Below are positions 11,660-20,997 of a stretch of DNA of 64,000 nucleotides, one piece after another. The translations under genes were made by a program, and so were the position numbers. The notes beneath the pieces are model-generated. The model saw only the letters and a program-made list of their open reading frames with translations, did no database searches and had not been told where the DNA came from. This DNA comes from Anolis sagrei (Eukaryota > Chordata > Lepidosauria > Squamata > Anolidae). Location: the NCBI RefSeq assembly GCF_037176765.1, contig NC_090021.1:146439074-146503073 (forward strand), written 5' to 3'. Position 1 is the first letter of the stretch, and every line of letters starts with the position of its first letter.

Positions 11660-11825
11660 TTGTCTGCAAGCACCAGCTTCCCATGCAGGGACATGATAGA
11701 AGCCTCCCACAGGATGGTAGTACATCCCCTGGGCAACGTCTCTGCAGACGGCCAATACTCGCACACCAGAAACAACTTGCAGTATATTCTCAATTTGATT
11801 CTGACATAATAAAATAAATAAATAA
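11660..11825 (+). repeat. Sauria-type SINE, 5'-truncated
   Basis: Retains 'ATGCAGGGACATGATAGAAG', 'GGCAACGTCTCTGCAGACGG' and a decayed tail ending in TAAATAAATAA. The head is missing. Confidence 0.7.
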
Positions 11826-12075
11826 GGCTATACTATGCCAAGAGAATGAGGGTTCACTTTGCAAATTACTTCTAGAAATTTGAACCAGAGGCACCATTTT
11901 TGAGCCATTTCCTTTAGCAAGACCTGAAAGCAAGATGTCAGCCCACATACGTTCTTAAATGAAACACCTCATCACTTTTATCCAAGGCAAAGCAATAAAG
12001 GTAGCAGAAATAAACCTGGAGCTTTAAGTATGCATGTTCATCTTGCCAAACATTGACTTCTCTCCCTCTCTCTCT

Positions 12076-12217
12076 GGCCCCTTCTACACTGCTGTATAAA
12101 GTCCAGATTATCTGCACTGAACTGGATTATATGGCAATGTAGACTCATACAATCTAAAGCAGATAATGTGGATTATCTGCTTTGATAATCTGGATTACAT
12201 GGCAGTGTAAAAGGGGC
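12076..12217. repeat. Palindromic MITE (GGCCCCTTCTACACTGC type)
   Basis: Fold-back element related to the one at 3569 but with the CTTCTACACTGC end and 'AGATTATCTGC' arms. First member of a MITE field that continues to 15.1 kb. Confidence 0.85.
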
Positions 12218-12491
12218 ATCTCTTTATCAAGCTATCTCTCCCCATGCCCACACATTCATCCCCATTTCTCTTTACTTATTTTAGACTGGTGATCAGAGAT
12301 GTGTCTAATTTTGTGTCTGCACAAGTGTATAACGCTTCAGAGACACTGATGGCATGGAATGTAGCCATCAATAAAACAAACCAGAATTTGTCTTGCATTA
12401 AAACAGCATGGGCAGAGAAAAACTGTGCTAAATTGATGGAAGAAGTCTGCCTGGAACGCCTACATCAACTATCCCCCAAACTGGTGCCTTG

Positions 12492-12627
12492 TGCCCTTTC
12501 CACACAGCTGTATAAAACTGAACTATATTATATGGCAGTGTAGACTCAGATAATCCAGTTCAAAGCAGATGTTGTGGATTATCTGCCTTACTATTCTGGG
12601 TTATATAGTTGTGTAGAAGGGCCCTTG
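12492..12627. repeat. Palindromic MITE
   Basis: Ends CCCTTTCCACACAGC and GTGTAGAAGGGC; arms contain CAGTTCAAAGCAGAT and the matching inverse. Confidence 0.85.
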
Positions 12628-12717
12628 GAGATGAGTTGGTCTCCAGTTCCCATCCTGAACTAAGGAGTGCAAATACTATTTTAATTGAGGAAAATCAAGC
12701 CCTGATGGTTTCAGCTC

Positions 12718-14325
12718 AGACCCCTTCCACACAGCTGTATACAATCCACATTAAACTGGATTATATGGCAATATACTCTATATATATATTCACCTCTTTA
12801 AAAGGAGTGTGTCCACACAGCCATATAACCCAGAATGTCAAGACAGAAAATGCCACAATATCTGCTATGAACGAAGTTATCTGAGTTCTCACTACCTCTG
12901 AGGATGCTTGCCATAGATGCAGGCGAAACGTCAGGAGAGAATGCCTCTAGACCATGGCCATACAGCCCGAAAAAACTTACAACAACCCACTGAGTTCACA
13001 CTACCATATATTCTAGTTCAAAGCAGATAATGTGGGATTTTATTCAGCTGTGTGGAAGGGGCTTCAGATAAACCAGTTCAAAGCAGACACTGTGGATTAA
13101 CTGACTTGATATTCTGAGTTATAGCTGTGTGGAAGTACCCTCAGGCCCCTTCTATACTGTCCTTACATCCAAGAATATGATTCTAGATTATCTGCTTATC
13201 CCAGATTATATGGCAGTGAAGATTCTCGGGGGCCCTTCCACACAGCCATATAACCCAGAATATGAAGGCAAAAAATCCCACAATATCTGCTTTGATCTGG
13301 GTTATCTGAGTTCACACTGCCATATATTTGCCCTGAATCCATTCGGAACCGCTCTGATTCCCTTTAGGGAGATAGAGCGGTATACAAATAAAGTTTTATT
13401 ATTAAATTATGTATTATTTTATTTATTTATTTACTGTAGTTTTACCCCTCTCTATCTCAACCCTGAAGGTGACTCAGAGTGACTTCTAGGGACCCTTACA
13501 CACAGCTGAATAAAATCCTAGATTTTCTGCTTTGAACTGGAATATATGGCAGTGTGGACTCAGATAGCCCAGTTCAAAGCAGATATTGTGGGATTTTCTG
13601 CCTTGATATTGGGTTATATGGCTGTGTGGAGTGCCCCCAAATTGGCAATAATTCAATGCAACTATAAACATAAACATACAAATACAATATGTATTATACA
13701 TCAAAATAAATAAAATTGATATATTCCGGTTCACAGCAGATAATGTGGGATTTTATTCAGCTGTGCAGAAGGGGCCTCAGGACCCTTCCACACAGCCAAA
13801 TAAACCAGAATATCAAGGCAGAAAATCCCTCAATATCTGCTTTGAATCGGGTTATCTGAGTCCACACTGCCATATATTCCAGTTCAATGCAGACAATGTG
13901 GGATTTTATTCAGCTATGTGGAAGGGGCCTCGGTCAGTCCCTCAAGAAGAAGTTCTTTAATTAATCGGGACTGAAGTTTCCAGAAGACACCTCGATTTGG
14001 CCTCCATCCCAAAAACCGTGCATACACGCAGAGCTTGCATGCTTCTCTTCAACCTGGTACTAAGCAGCTTGCCAACATCCACAACAATTCATCTGAGATG
14101 CTTGTTGCTAAGGGTAACTTGGCAGAAGAAGCCAGCCTTTCCAATGCTTCCTTACAAGAGGGGGGAATGGCAAGCTCCGCTTTCCAGTTCCTTTCCCAAC
14201 TTTGAGGACTGCTGGACAGCACCTGGGCTTTCCCATCTCAGGGCGAAAACTGGGGCTAGATCTACACTACTCTGTATCCTAGATTATCAGCTTTGAAGTG
14301 TATGAATCTACACTGCCAGAGAATC
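12718..14325. repeat. Field of palindromic MITEs, whole and partial
   Basis: At least eight arms of the CCTTCCACACAGC / CCTTCTACACTG families, some back-to-back, others split. They are interrupted by a Penelope-like fragment (12896-12989), and by L2-like LINE tails at about 13330-13400 (plus) and 13408-13480 (minus), so the field grew by insertion into insertion. No coding sequence. Confidence 0.8.
12896..12989 (+). mobile_element. Penelope-like element terminal fragment in a MITE
   Basis: Begins at CTCTGAGGATGCTTGCC, has the 'GATGCAGGCGAAACGTC' core and ends AACAACCCA. A 15-bp flanking duplication (CTGAGTTCTCACTAC at 12881-12895, CTGAGTTCACACTAC at 12990-13004) shows it landed as a 94-bp unit inside a MITE. 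Confidence 0.75.
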
Positions 14326-14330
14326 TGAAG

Positions 14331-15090
14331 GCTCTTCCACGCAGTCCTATATCCCAGGATATCAGGGCAGAAAATCCCACAATATCGGCTTTGAACTGGG
14401 TTATCTGAGGGCTCTTCCACACAACCCTATATCCCAGAATATCAAGGCAGAAAATCCCACGATATCGGTTTTGAACTGGGTTGTCTTAGGGCTCTTCCAC
14501 ACACCCCTATATCCCAGAATATCAGGGCGGAAGACCCCACAATATCTGCTTTGGACTGGGTTATCTGGGGACCCTTCCACACAACCCTATATCCCAGAAT
14601 AGCAAGGCAGAAAATCCCACAATATCTGCTTTGAACTGGGTTATCTGAAGGGCTCTTCACACAACCTTATATCCCAGAATAGCAAGGCAGAAAATCCCAC
14701 AATATCGGCTTTGAATTGGGTTATCTGAAGGCTCTTCCACATAGCCCGATATCCGAGAATATCAAGGCAGAAGATCCCACAATATCAGCTTTGGACTGGG
14801 TTATCTGAGTCCACACTCAGATAATATGGGGTTTCCAGCCTTTGTATTCTGAGATATAGGAATGTGTAGAAGAGCTCTAAATCCACACTGAGATAATGTG
14901 GGATTTCCTGCCTTGGTATTCTGGGATATAGGGCTGTGTGGAAGGGCCCTAAATCCACACTCTGATAACCCGGGATTTCCTGCTTGATATTCCTTGATAT
15001 TCTGGGATATAGGGCTGTGTGGAACGGTCCTGGGATCAGATCCTGGGATATAGGGCTGTGTGGAAGGGTCCTGGGATCAGATCCTGGGAG
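14331..15090. repeat. 80-bp tandem array built from MITE arms
   Basis: Left MITE arms (GCTCTTCCACACA.. through ..GGGTTATCTGAGG) start at 14331, 14411, 14491, 14571, 14651 and 14731, an exact 80-bp period over six units. They are followed by inverted right arms starting CCACACT at about 14812, 14884 and 14956 (72-bp period), and by two ~40-bp units containing TCCTGGGATCAGATCCTGGG. The block ends about 380 bp from the PLCB1 exon 1 donor, inside intron 1. Confidence 0.85.
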
Positions 15091-15466
15091 TAGTGTAGAT
15101 ACAGCCTGTGCCTCATCCTGACTCACTCCTGGCTCCTTCCCACTCCACCTCCTGTTTTTAGGGGGGAAATAGGCACCCACTCCTCCTTCACTGGTGAAGC
15201 ACAGGAGGAAGGTGCCTAAGCCTTGGGACAGGTCACTTGTGGCCCAAGTTGGGCAAAATGTGGCTCGGATCTGGAGAAGAGGGTCTGGAGATGCCAAGGG
15301 GAGGGAACCGGGCATCTTGCTCATGGAAAGCCCTGAGCATGTGCTCTGGGAAACATTCCTCCTGCCAAACTAGAGCTCCTGGCTCCGGGAAAGCCCACGC
15401 CGCCCAGGCAGGCAGGCAGTGCTGGAGGCGTCCTTGAGCCCATGTGGCCGGGGAGCCCCAACTTAC
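15091..15466 (-). other. PLCB1: PLCB1 intron 1, proximal part
   Basis: GC-rich sequence directly downstream of PLCB1 exon 1 (minus strand), beginning with the donor GTAAGT at 15466-15461. Open frames here are GC-driven and carry no recognisable protein. Confidence 0.7.
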
Positions 15467-15565
15467 ATCGTCCCACTTGACGAAGGCGGTGCCCTTCTTG
15501 AGGCTGGCGGAGACGCGGACCGGCTGCAGCTGGAGAGCGTGGACCCCTGGCTGTGCCCCTGCCAT
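15467..15565 (-). CDS. PLCB1: Phospholipase C beta 1, coding exon 1 (partial gene)
   Basis: PLCB1 is the Gq-coupled phospholipase that splits phosphatidylinositol 4,5-bisphosphate into inositol trisphosphate and diacylglycerol at the plasma membrane, with a nuclear pool as well. The 33 codons read [20 protein letters not shown] then [13 protein letters not shown], which matches the start of vertebrate PLCB1 (human [16 protein letters not shown].., ..KKGTKFVKWDD) with few substitutions; this is the entry into the N-terminal PH domain. The start is the first in-frame ATG, in CCGCCCATGG context. The exon ends in phase 0 at a consensus donor GTAAGT, the same place as the human exon 1 boundary. 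The other exons lie beyond the left edge on the same strand. Position beside TMX4, head-to-head, matches mammalian gene order. Confidence 0.93.
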
Positions 15566-15578
15566 GGGCGGCAGCACA

Positions 15579-15579
15579 T
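15579..15579 (-). promoter_or_regulatory. PLCB1: Upstream ATG overlapping the PLCB1 start, out of frame
   Basis: On the minus strand an ATG (GGCTCGATGTGC) lies 14 nt before the PLCB1 ATG in another frame and stays open through the exon 1 splice donor. Its context is weak (T at -3, T at +4). If transcripts include it, ribosomes would have to leak past it. Confidence 0.5.
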
Positions 15580-15760
15580 CGAGCCTCTTCCTCGGGAAGG
15601 AAAGCAAGCAAAGAGGCAGATCGGGCGGCGGCACCCGCTCACCAAGGCTCTCCTTCCCCGTCTCAAGGAAGCCAGCCGCTCCCGGGAATGTCCCTCCTGC
15701 TGCAAGAGAGCAGCACGCGCCTGGGCTTCACCGCAAGGAGCCAACCATTCCGCGGCACAT

Positions 15761-15770
15761 CCTATATAGG
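15761..15770. promoter_or_regulatory. Perfect CArG box / TATA-like decamer
   Basis: CCTATATAGG fits the SRF consensus CC(A/T)6GG exactly and also contains TATATA. It is about 195 bp upstream of the PLCB1 start codon. It is symmetric, so strand gives no clue. SRF binding is an inference. Confidence 0.5.
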
Positions 15771-16200
15771 CAGGAAGAGCGAGCGAGCGAGCGAGCGCGC
15801 GAGGAGGGGACCTAGGCGCGCGCGGGCTCACGAGCACATGCGCGCGCCCCCTCTTCTCTCTCTCTCTCTCTCTCTCTTCGCCACCCGCTGCTCAAGCAAA
15901 TCCCGCAGCCGCCCTCGTTCGTCTTCCTTCCAACAATTCCCCCCTCCTTTTTCTCGCTCTCGCTCTTTCTTGGCGTGGAGGCAGGAAAGGAGCGCCACCC
16001 GCTGGAGAAAGGGGGAAGCAAGAGATGCGGGGCCGGACCCTCAAGCCTCCCTTTTCCTCTTCATACTTTTCCCTCCAAAACTTTTCTCACAGAGAGCCGA
16101 AAGTTGTCCTGCGTCAAGGGAGAAGGAGGCAGGGGCAGAGAAGGCTTCCCCTGCCACCCTAGAGACTGGAACAAGTGATGATGAAATACAACTGGAGATA

Positions 16201-16326
16201 TAGGAGGAGGAGGAGGAGGAGGAGGAGGAGGAGAAGGAGGAGGAGAAGGAGAAGGAAGGAGAAGGAGAAGGAGAAGGAGAAGGAGAAGGAGAAGGAGAAG
16301 GAGAAGAAGAAGAAGAAGAAGAAGGG
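16201..16326. repeat. Pure purine tract (GGA)n / (GGAGAA)n
   Basis: About 125 bases that are entirely G and A on the plus strand: GGA units, then GGAGAA hexamers, then GAA units. It lies 640-760 bp upstream of the PLCB1 start and abuts a LINE tail at its right edge. The long Glu, Ser and Leu runs in open frames here come only from this repeat. Confidence 0.9.
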
Positions 16327-16515
16327 CACAAGCCAGTAAAAGTGGTCCCAGTGGTGATCGGCACACTGGGTGCAGTGCCTAAAGACCTTGGCCTGCCCTT
16401 AAACACAATTGCAGCTGACAAAATTACCATCTGCCAATTGCAGAAGGCCACCTTACTGGGATCTGCATGCATTATTCGACGATACATCACACAGTCCTAG
16501 ACACTTGGGAAGTGT

Positions 16516-17323
16516 TGTAGGGTTTTTCAGGCTATATGGCCATGGTCTAGAGGCATTCTCTCCTGACGTTTTGCCTGCATCTATGGCAAGCATCCTCAGA
16601 AGTAGTGAGGTCTGTTGGAAATAGGAAAATTGGTTTATATATCTGTGGAATGACCAGGGTGGGAGAAAGGACTCCCAGAGGAGATTCCATCTGAACACGA
16701 GGAAGAACTTCCTGACTGTGAGAGCCGTTCAGCAGTGGAACTCACTGCCCCGGAGTGTGGTGGAGGCTCCTTCTTTAGAAGCTTTTAAACAGAGGCTGGA
16801 TGGCCATCTGTCAGGGATGATTTGAATGTAATATTCCTGCTTCTTGGCAGGGAGTTGGACTGGATGGCCCAGGAGGTCACTTCCAACTCTTTGATTCTAT
16901 GATTCTATGATTGTCTGTTGGAGCTAGGTGTGAATGTTTCAACTGACCACCTTGATTAGTATTTTATGACCTGGCAGTGCCTGGGGGAATCTGGGGGAAA
17001 CAGAGAGGAAACAAACAAGGACATCTAATCACCTCTCAACAAAAGTTTGCTCCAGGCACTGCCAGGCCATCAAATGCTAATCAAGGTGGTCAGTTGAAAC
17101 ATTCACACCTAGCTCCAACAGACAAGAGTTCTTTGTCCCACCCTGGTCATGCCACAGATATATAAACCCATTTTCCTACTTCCAACAGACCTCACTACCT
17201 CTGGGGATGCTTGCCATAGAAGCAGGCAAAACGGCAGGAGAAAATGCCTCTAGAACATGGTCATATAGCCCGAAAAAACCTACAACAACCCAGTGATTCC
17301 AGCCATGAAAGCCTTCGACAATG
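16516..17323. mobile_element. Penelope-like element with inverted terminal arms
   Basis: Two arms of about 250 bp in opposite orientation meet near 16970-17050. The left arm reads TGTAGGGTTTTTCAGGCTAT.., the right arm ends ..AAACCTACAACAACCCAGTG then ATTCCAGCCATGAAAGCC. The arms contain the hammerhead-like core (CTGNGGATGC..GCAGGC..AAAC). It is flanked by an exact 14-bp duplication, CACTTGGGAAGTGT, at 16502-16515 and 17324-17337. No RT or endonuclease frame is left. Head-to-head terminal repeats are known in Penelope-like elements; the family name rests on that and on the ribozyme-like core. Confidence 0.7.
16672..16913 (+). repeat. CR1 LINE 3' end inside the Penelope-like element
   Basis: 'GAACACGAGGAAGAACTTCC' through 'GGATGGCCATCTGTCAGGGA' and terminal (ATTCTATG)n. 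The host element is cut between GGACTC and TTGTCTGTTGG, text that is continuous in the other arm, so the CR1 is the youngest of the three nested elements. Confidence 0.85.
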
Positions 17324-17401
17324 CACTTGGGAAGTGTCCGACGTGTGATCCAATTCAGTAGGCAGCAGTGTCTCTGCTGTGGACTCATCTTGCTGTGCTT
17401 C

Positions 17402-17640
17402 AAATAATAATAATAATAACAACAATAGCAACTTTATTTTTATACCCCGTCTCCATCTCCCCGAAGGAACTCGGGGCAGCTTACAGAGGGACAAATGCAG
17501 AGTTAAAACGTAATGTAATAAAATAAAAACAAAACAAAACCAAATAGAAACATATCACATTAAAACATAACATCATGAAAACAGTATCATGGAAGCAATA
17601 AAAGTGCATGAATTGATATCCATGAATTAATATCCCCCCT
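17402..17640 (-). repeat. L2-like LINE 3' UTR fragment
   Basis: Reverse of the family tail: TTTATACCCCGTCTCCATCT, then CCGAAGGAACTCGGGGCAGC and AT-rich 3' UTR. Shares the (AAT)n at 17402 with the neighbouring R4-like tail. Confidence 0.65.
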
Positions 17641-17670
17641 TTAAAAAAAAATCCTTGATTTTGCCTTGAT

Positions 17671-17714
17671 TGTATGTATGTGTGTGTGTGTGTGTGTGTG
17701 TGTATACACACACA
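17671..17714. repeat. (TG)n/(CA)n microsatellite
   Basis: GTATGTATGTGTGTG.. passing into TATACACACACAC. Confidence 0.9.
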
Positions 17715-17942
17715 CGAGGGTTATCCAGAAAGTAAGGTTACAAGGCATGAGTAATTTTCTCATGGGAAGTTGGTATCACTGCTGTGTAGCAGGAAACCAG
17801 TAGAAGCAAACAAGCAGTGCCAGTCGTCAGTAGCTCATCGACTAGAATTGTGGTGAAGGTTAGAGATGAGCATCCTCATGTTTCTTGACAACATGTATTG
17901 TTGTACAAAGGTCGCTGAACTATTTAGCTTACTTCACCAGAA
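17715..17942 (+). mobile_element. Mariner-type transposon 5' fragment
   Basis: Starts CGAGGGTTATCCAGAAAGTA, a mariner-type terminal inverted repeat, and holds degraded 5' sequence only. No matching right end is present; the LINE copy at 17943 follows directly. Confidence 0.6.
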
Positions 17943-18882
17943 GCTCGGGAGGATTACCTGGGAAGGAATCCCACTGGAGCACTGCAGCGCACCCAAATAA
18001 CTGGGAGTCACTCTGGACCGTACTCTGACCTACAAGAAGTACTTCCTGAATATCAAGCAAAAAGTGAGCGCTAGAAACAATATCATACGAAAGCTGACTG
18101 GCACAACCTGAGGATCACAGCCAGACACAGTGAAGACATCTGCCCCTGCGCTATGCTACTCTGCTGCTGAGTATGCATGCCCAGTGTGGAACACATCTCA
18201 CCATGCTAAAACAGTGGATGTGGCTCTTAATGAAATCTGCCACATTATCACAGGGCACCTGCACCCTACACCACTGGAGAAATTACACTGTTTAGCTGGT
18301 ATTGCACCACCTGACATCCGCCGGGATGTCAGCCAGTAATGAAAGGACCAAGGCAGTGACATCTCCAGCCCACCCCCTGTTTGAGTATCAGCCAGCATGC
18401 CAATGACCTAAATCAAGAAATAGTTTTCTAAGATCTACAGAGACACTTGCTGGAACACCTCAGCAAGCAAGAGTCCAAAAGTGGCAGGTGAAAACCCAGA
18501 ACCTCAGTCAATGGCTGATACCAAATGAGAGACTCCTCCTGGGCAGAAAACTGGCCCACTTGGAAGGCGCTGAACAGACTGCTCTCTGGCACCACGAGAT
18601 GCAGAACCAACCTTCAGAAATGGGGCTACAAAGTGGAATCCACGACATGCGAGTGTGGAGAAGAGCAAACCACAGACCACCTGCTGCAATGCAACCTGAG
18701 CCCTGCCACATGCACAATGGAGGACCTTCTTATAGTAACACCAGAAGCACTCCAAGTGGCCAGCTATTGGTCAAAGGACATTTAATCAATTACCAAGCTT
18801 GGAAACTTTGTGTTTTGTTTGTTTGTTTGTTAAAAATTCAATATAACTGTTTGGTTTGCTCCTGACACGATAAATAAATAAA
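17943..18882 (+). repeat. LINE 3' half, copy 2
   Basis: Same family and almost the same start point (AGCTCGGGAGGATTACC) as copy 1 at 8376. Encodes 'TSAPALCYSAAEYACPVWNT', 'HLHPTPLEKLHCLAGIAPPD' and the finger CECGEEQTTDHLLQC, with frame breaks, ending GACACGATAAATAAATAAAT. Confidence 0.75.
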
Positions 18883-19299
18883 TACCAGAAGCATAGAGCC
18901 CTGACTTGGAATTTCAGCAGAAAGAAACAATGCCGATAACATCAGAGGAAGAGGCAGTCTAAAGATTAATATATTTTATGTGGCATTAATGGACAGAGGT
19001 GACAAATAGCCTCACTTGCCCCTACATGTCTTAGGCTGAAGTGCCGACCTGCCCAAGGCCCCAGGTGGCTATTTGTACGGTGTCTATTCTATTCTGCCAA
19101 ACTTTGGCTTGTGCAACTTTTCTTAAGGGAGGTACTGCTCATGTGTGTGTGTCCTGCCTTTTTTGGTTTTCTTTCAAGTCATTGCCTTGGATCTTGACCT
19201 CTCTCTGACTCAACCCTCAACTGCTTTGGACCACACAGCATTCTTTTGTTCTAAAACTATAAGACTTTTTTGCTACAGATTTTCATCTATCTATTTCTT

Positions 19300-19350
<51 letters not shown>

Positions 19351-19784
19351 CAGGTATTCCTCCAGGTCACCAACTGTGTAATACTGTATCATTGCAACTA
19401 GCAACCCAAATATTATTAGTATATAAGATTAATTATGCAATAAACATTTGTTTTCTGTGGTTTGGCTATTGCTACTTATATTGATCTTTAACTCTGCATA
19501 TTTAGTTGTTGCTGTTGTTGTTTTTTAAAGGAGTCCAAAGGGTTAGTTCAATATCAATATCCTGCTCTTTCTCCCTTCTCTCCAGTTTCCTAGGTTTGCC
19601 AGGCAGCTGGAAAGACGCAACATAAACTCAACCACACAACAATTTGCATTGAGATATCTATGTTCCTCAGTGGCAACCACATCCTTCAACTTTTTTCAGC
19701 GCATCAGCAACAGGCAACTTCTGCTACTCCAGAAATCATTGAGCTGCAACTCCCTCACCACAAGTTGCAGACCCTCAGTCTAAG
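18883..19784. other. Intergenic, (CTAT)n microsatellite only
   Basis: Apart from a pure (CTAT)n run at about 19286-19350, I see nothing assignable. The apparent Tyr/Leu/Ser-rich open frame across the run is an artefact of the repeat. Confidence 0.6.
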
Positions 19785-19925
19785 GCTGGATATAAGCTTT
19801 CGTATAACACAGTGTCAGAATGCCGTTTAACTGCATTGAATGATATGGCAATGTAGACTCATATAATGAATTCAATACTGTTGAACTACATTCTGTAACT
19901 GCATTATTTGGCAGTATATATCTAG
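19785..19925. repeat. Palindromic MITE, diverged
   Basis: Contains ATGGCAATGTAGACTCATAT and 'GCATTATTTGGCAGT', the arm text of a TACACTGC-type MITE, with decayed ends. Confidence 0.5.
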
Positions 19926-20143
19926 CTTGAGAACATATGGAACAGCTCCATCGTGTCTTGTCCACCAACTACTGAAAGTCCCTGTTGAAGTGCAGCCTGA
20001 TGCTAATGGGTTCACTAATCCTTTGGAGATGATTGTGGGATTTCCTGTGGCACAAAGTGATGAAGATTCAAGTCAAAGAAATGATAGTTCTCTCTGTGTG
20101 AAACCTAACTAGTAGGCTTGGTTGATCAAGAAAAAAAATGGTT

Positions 20144-20660
20144 CTAAACTCGTTTCGTATATAGAGGGCGCTGGCGTTTCGATTTTAAAATTATTTCTCA
20201 AATTTCCTTGAAAAAAAGATCGGAAATAACAAAAATCTGAATAGCTTCGTTTACTTCGTTAATGGAAGGTACCCCTCTCCCCTGTTAGTTTAAAATCTTG
20301 CAGTTTCCCTGGCCTCCCTGGTGACAAGCGGCGATGCGGTTTCCCCCAGTGGCCGTCAAGAAGAGCTGGGCATAGCCATGCCCACCTCATTCCCCTCAAA
20401 AAGAAAAATGGGTTCCCCTGAAACTGTGGAGACCAAAATCCACTGATAGTGGTGATATGATTTTGGTCTCCACACCTCATTCCCCTGCCATCCATCACCA
20501 TTCGCAGTCACCCAGGGTAGGGAAACTGCAAGATTTTAAAATTAATCTTGTAGTTTTCCTTCCCTGGGCGACTGTGAACGGCGATGGATGGCAGAGGGAG
20601 GAGGTGGGCATGGCTAAGAACAGCTGTTCCTGAAGGCCACGCCCCGGCGATGCAAATAGG
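20144..20660. repeat. Fold-back repeat with three alternating arms
   Basis: TTTAAAATCTTGCAGTTTCC at 20289 is matched in reverse complement at 20519-20540, and a third, direct version (TTAATCTTGTAGTTTTCC) follows at about 20541. A separate 12-bp stem GAGACCAAAATC / GATTTTGGTCTC sits in the middle (20428-20471). No coding capacity. Probably a non-autonomous DNA element that I cannot classify. Confidence 0.5.
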
Positions 20661-20670
20661 GATGAGGTGG

Positions 20671-20862
20671 GAGCGCTGTTACTTTCCCACCAAAGCAGTA
20701 CCTATTGATCTACTCACATGTGCATGTTTTCAAATTGCTAGGCTGGCAGAAGCTGGGGCTAACAAAGGGAGCTCACCCCATCCCGCGGATTCGAACCACC
20801 AACCTTTTGGTCAGCAAGTTCTGCAGCTCAGCAGTTTAGCCTGCTGCGCCACCCCAGCCCCC
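20671..20862 (-). repeat. Squamate tRNA-SINE (second type), with tRNA-like head
   Basis: On the minus strand it starts GGGGCTGGGGTGGCGCAGCA, has a B box GGTTCGAATCC and the 'GCTCCCTTTGTTAGCCCCAG' body, and is cut within the 'GTACTGCTTTGGTGGGAAAG' segment. The missing 3' half indicates deletion or an abrupt junction with the fold-back repeat. Confidence 0.8.
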
Positions 20863-20997
20863 AGAAAAAGTGTATACAAGTATAATTATTTCCATCGCTG
20901 CCAAATGGTAGAACCAGTTGTTGCCAGTTATTTAGGCTTCAAGCTTTTGTGCAAAGTAGCACCATATGCTTTAATCAAAATGAAAATCAATGCCACC

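Larger units (their letters stand above)
15566..16100 (-). promoter_or_regulatory. PLCB1: PLCB1 5' UTR and CpG-rich promoter
   Basis: GC- and CpG-rich block (GCGAGCGAGCGAGCGCGCGA, GCGCGCGCGGGC) upstream of the PLCB1 start codon on the minus strand, unlike the AT-rich surroundings. It contains a CArG/TATA-like decamer at 15761-15770 and a (CT)n run at about 15855-15877. The transcription start cannot be read from the sequence. Island limits are approximate; the rich part spans about 15420-15920. Confidence 0.7.
16327..17415 (+). repeat. R4/Dong-like LINE 3' tail, split by a Penelope-like element
   Basis: Plus strand encodes the C-terminal tail 'VPVVIGTLGAVPKDLGLPLN' .. 'QLQKATLLGSACIIRRYI' and a stop, then the 3' UTR resumes at 17324 (CACTTGGGAAGTGTCCGACG) and ends CTTGCTGTGCTTC directly against a (AAT)n run. 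C-terminal tails of the form VVIGALG..LQK..LLGTARILR are seen in R4/Dong-related LINEs, and Dong is known to insert in TAA repeats; the clade remains tentative. The interior 16516-17323 is a later insertion. Confidence 0.65.

Noticed and set aside
14331-15090. CRISPR-like array
   Set aside because: The repeats are contiguous 80-bp units with no unique spacers, derived from MITE arms, in a vertebrate genome.
15566-15634. N-terminal extension of PLCB1 by 23 in-frame codons
   Set aside because: The upstream codons are open but the candidate start at 15634 is GTG, not ATG, and vertebrate PLCB1 starts at MAGAQPG.
15419-16490. Several overlapping open frames of 100-216 codons on both strands around the PLCB1 promoter
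   Set aside because: They arise from CpG-rich promoter sequence and the G/A tract (long Glu, Ser or Leu runs). No conserved protein text is visible except the 33 PLCB1 codons.
19286-19350. Hydrophobic Tyr/Leu/Ser repeat protein
   Set aside because: It is translation of a pure (CTAT)n microsatellite.
20820-20862. tRNA gene
   Set aside because: The B box and head belong to a SINE; there is no full cloverleaf. The same holds for the SINE heads at 1302, 8027, 38062 and 42119.
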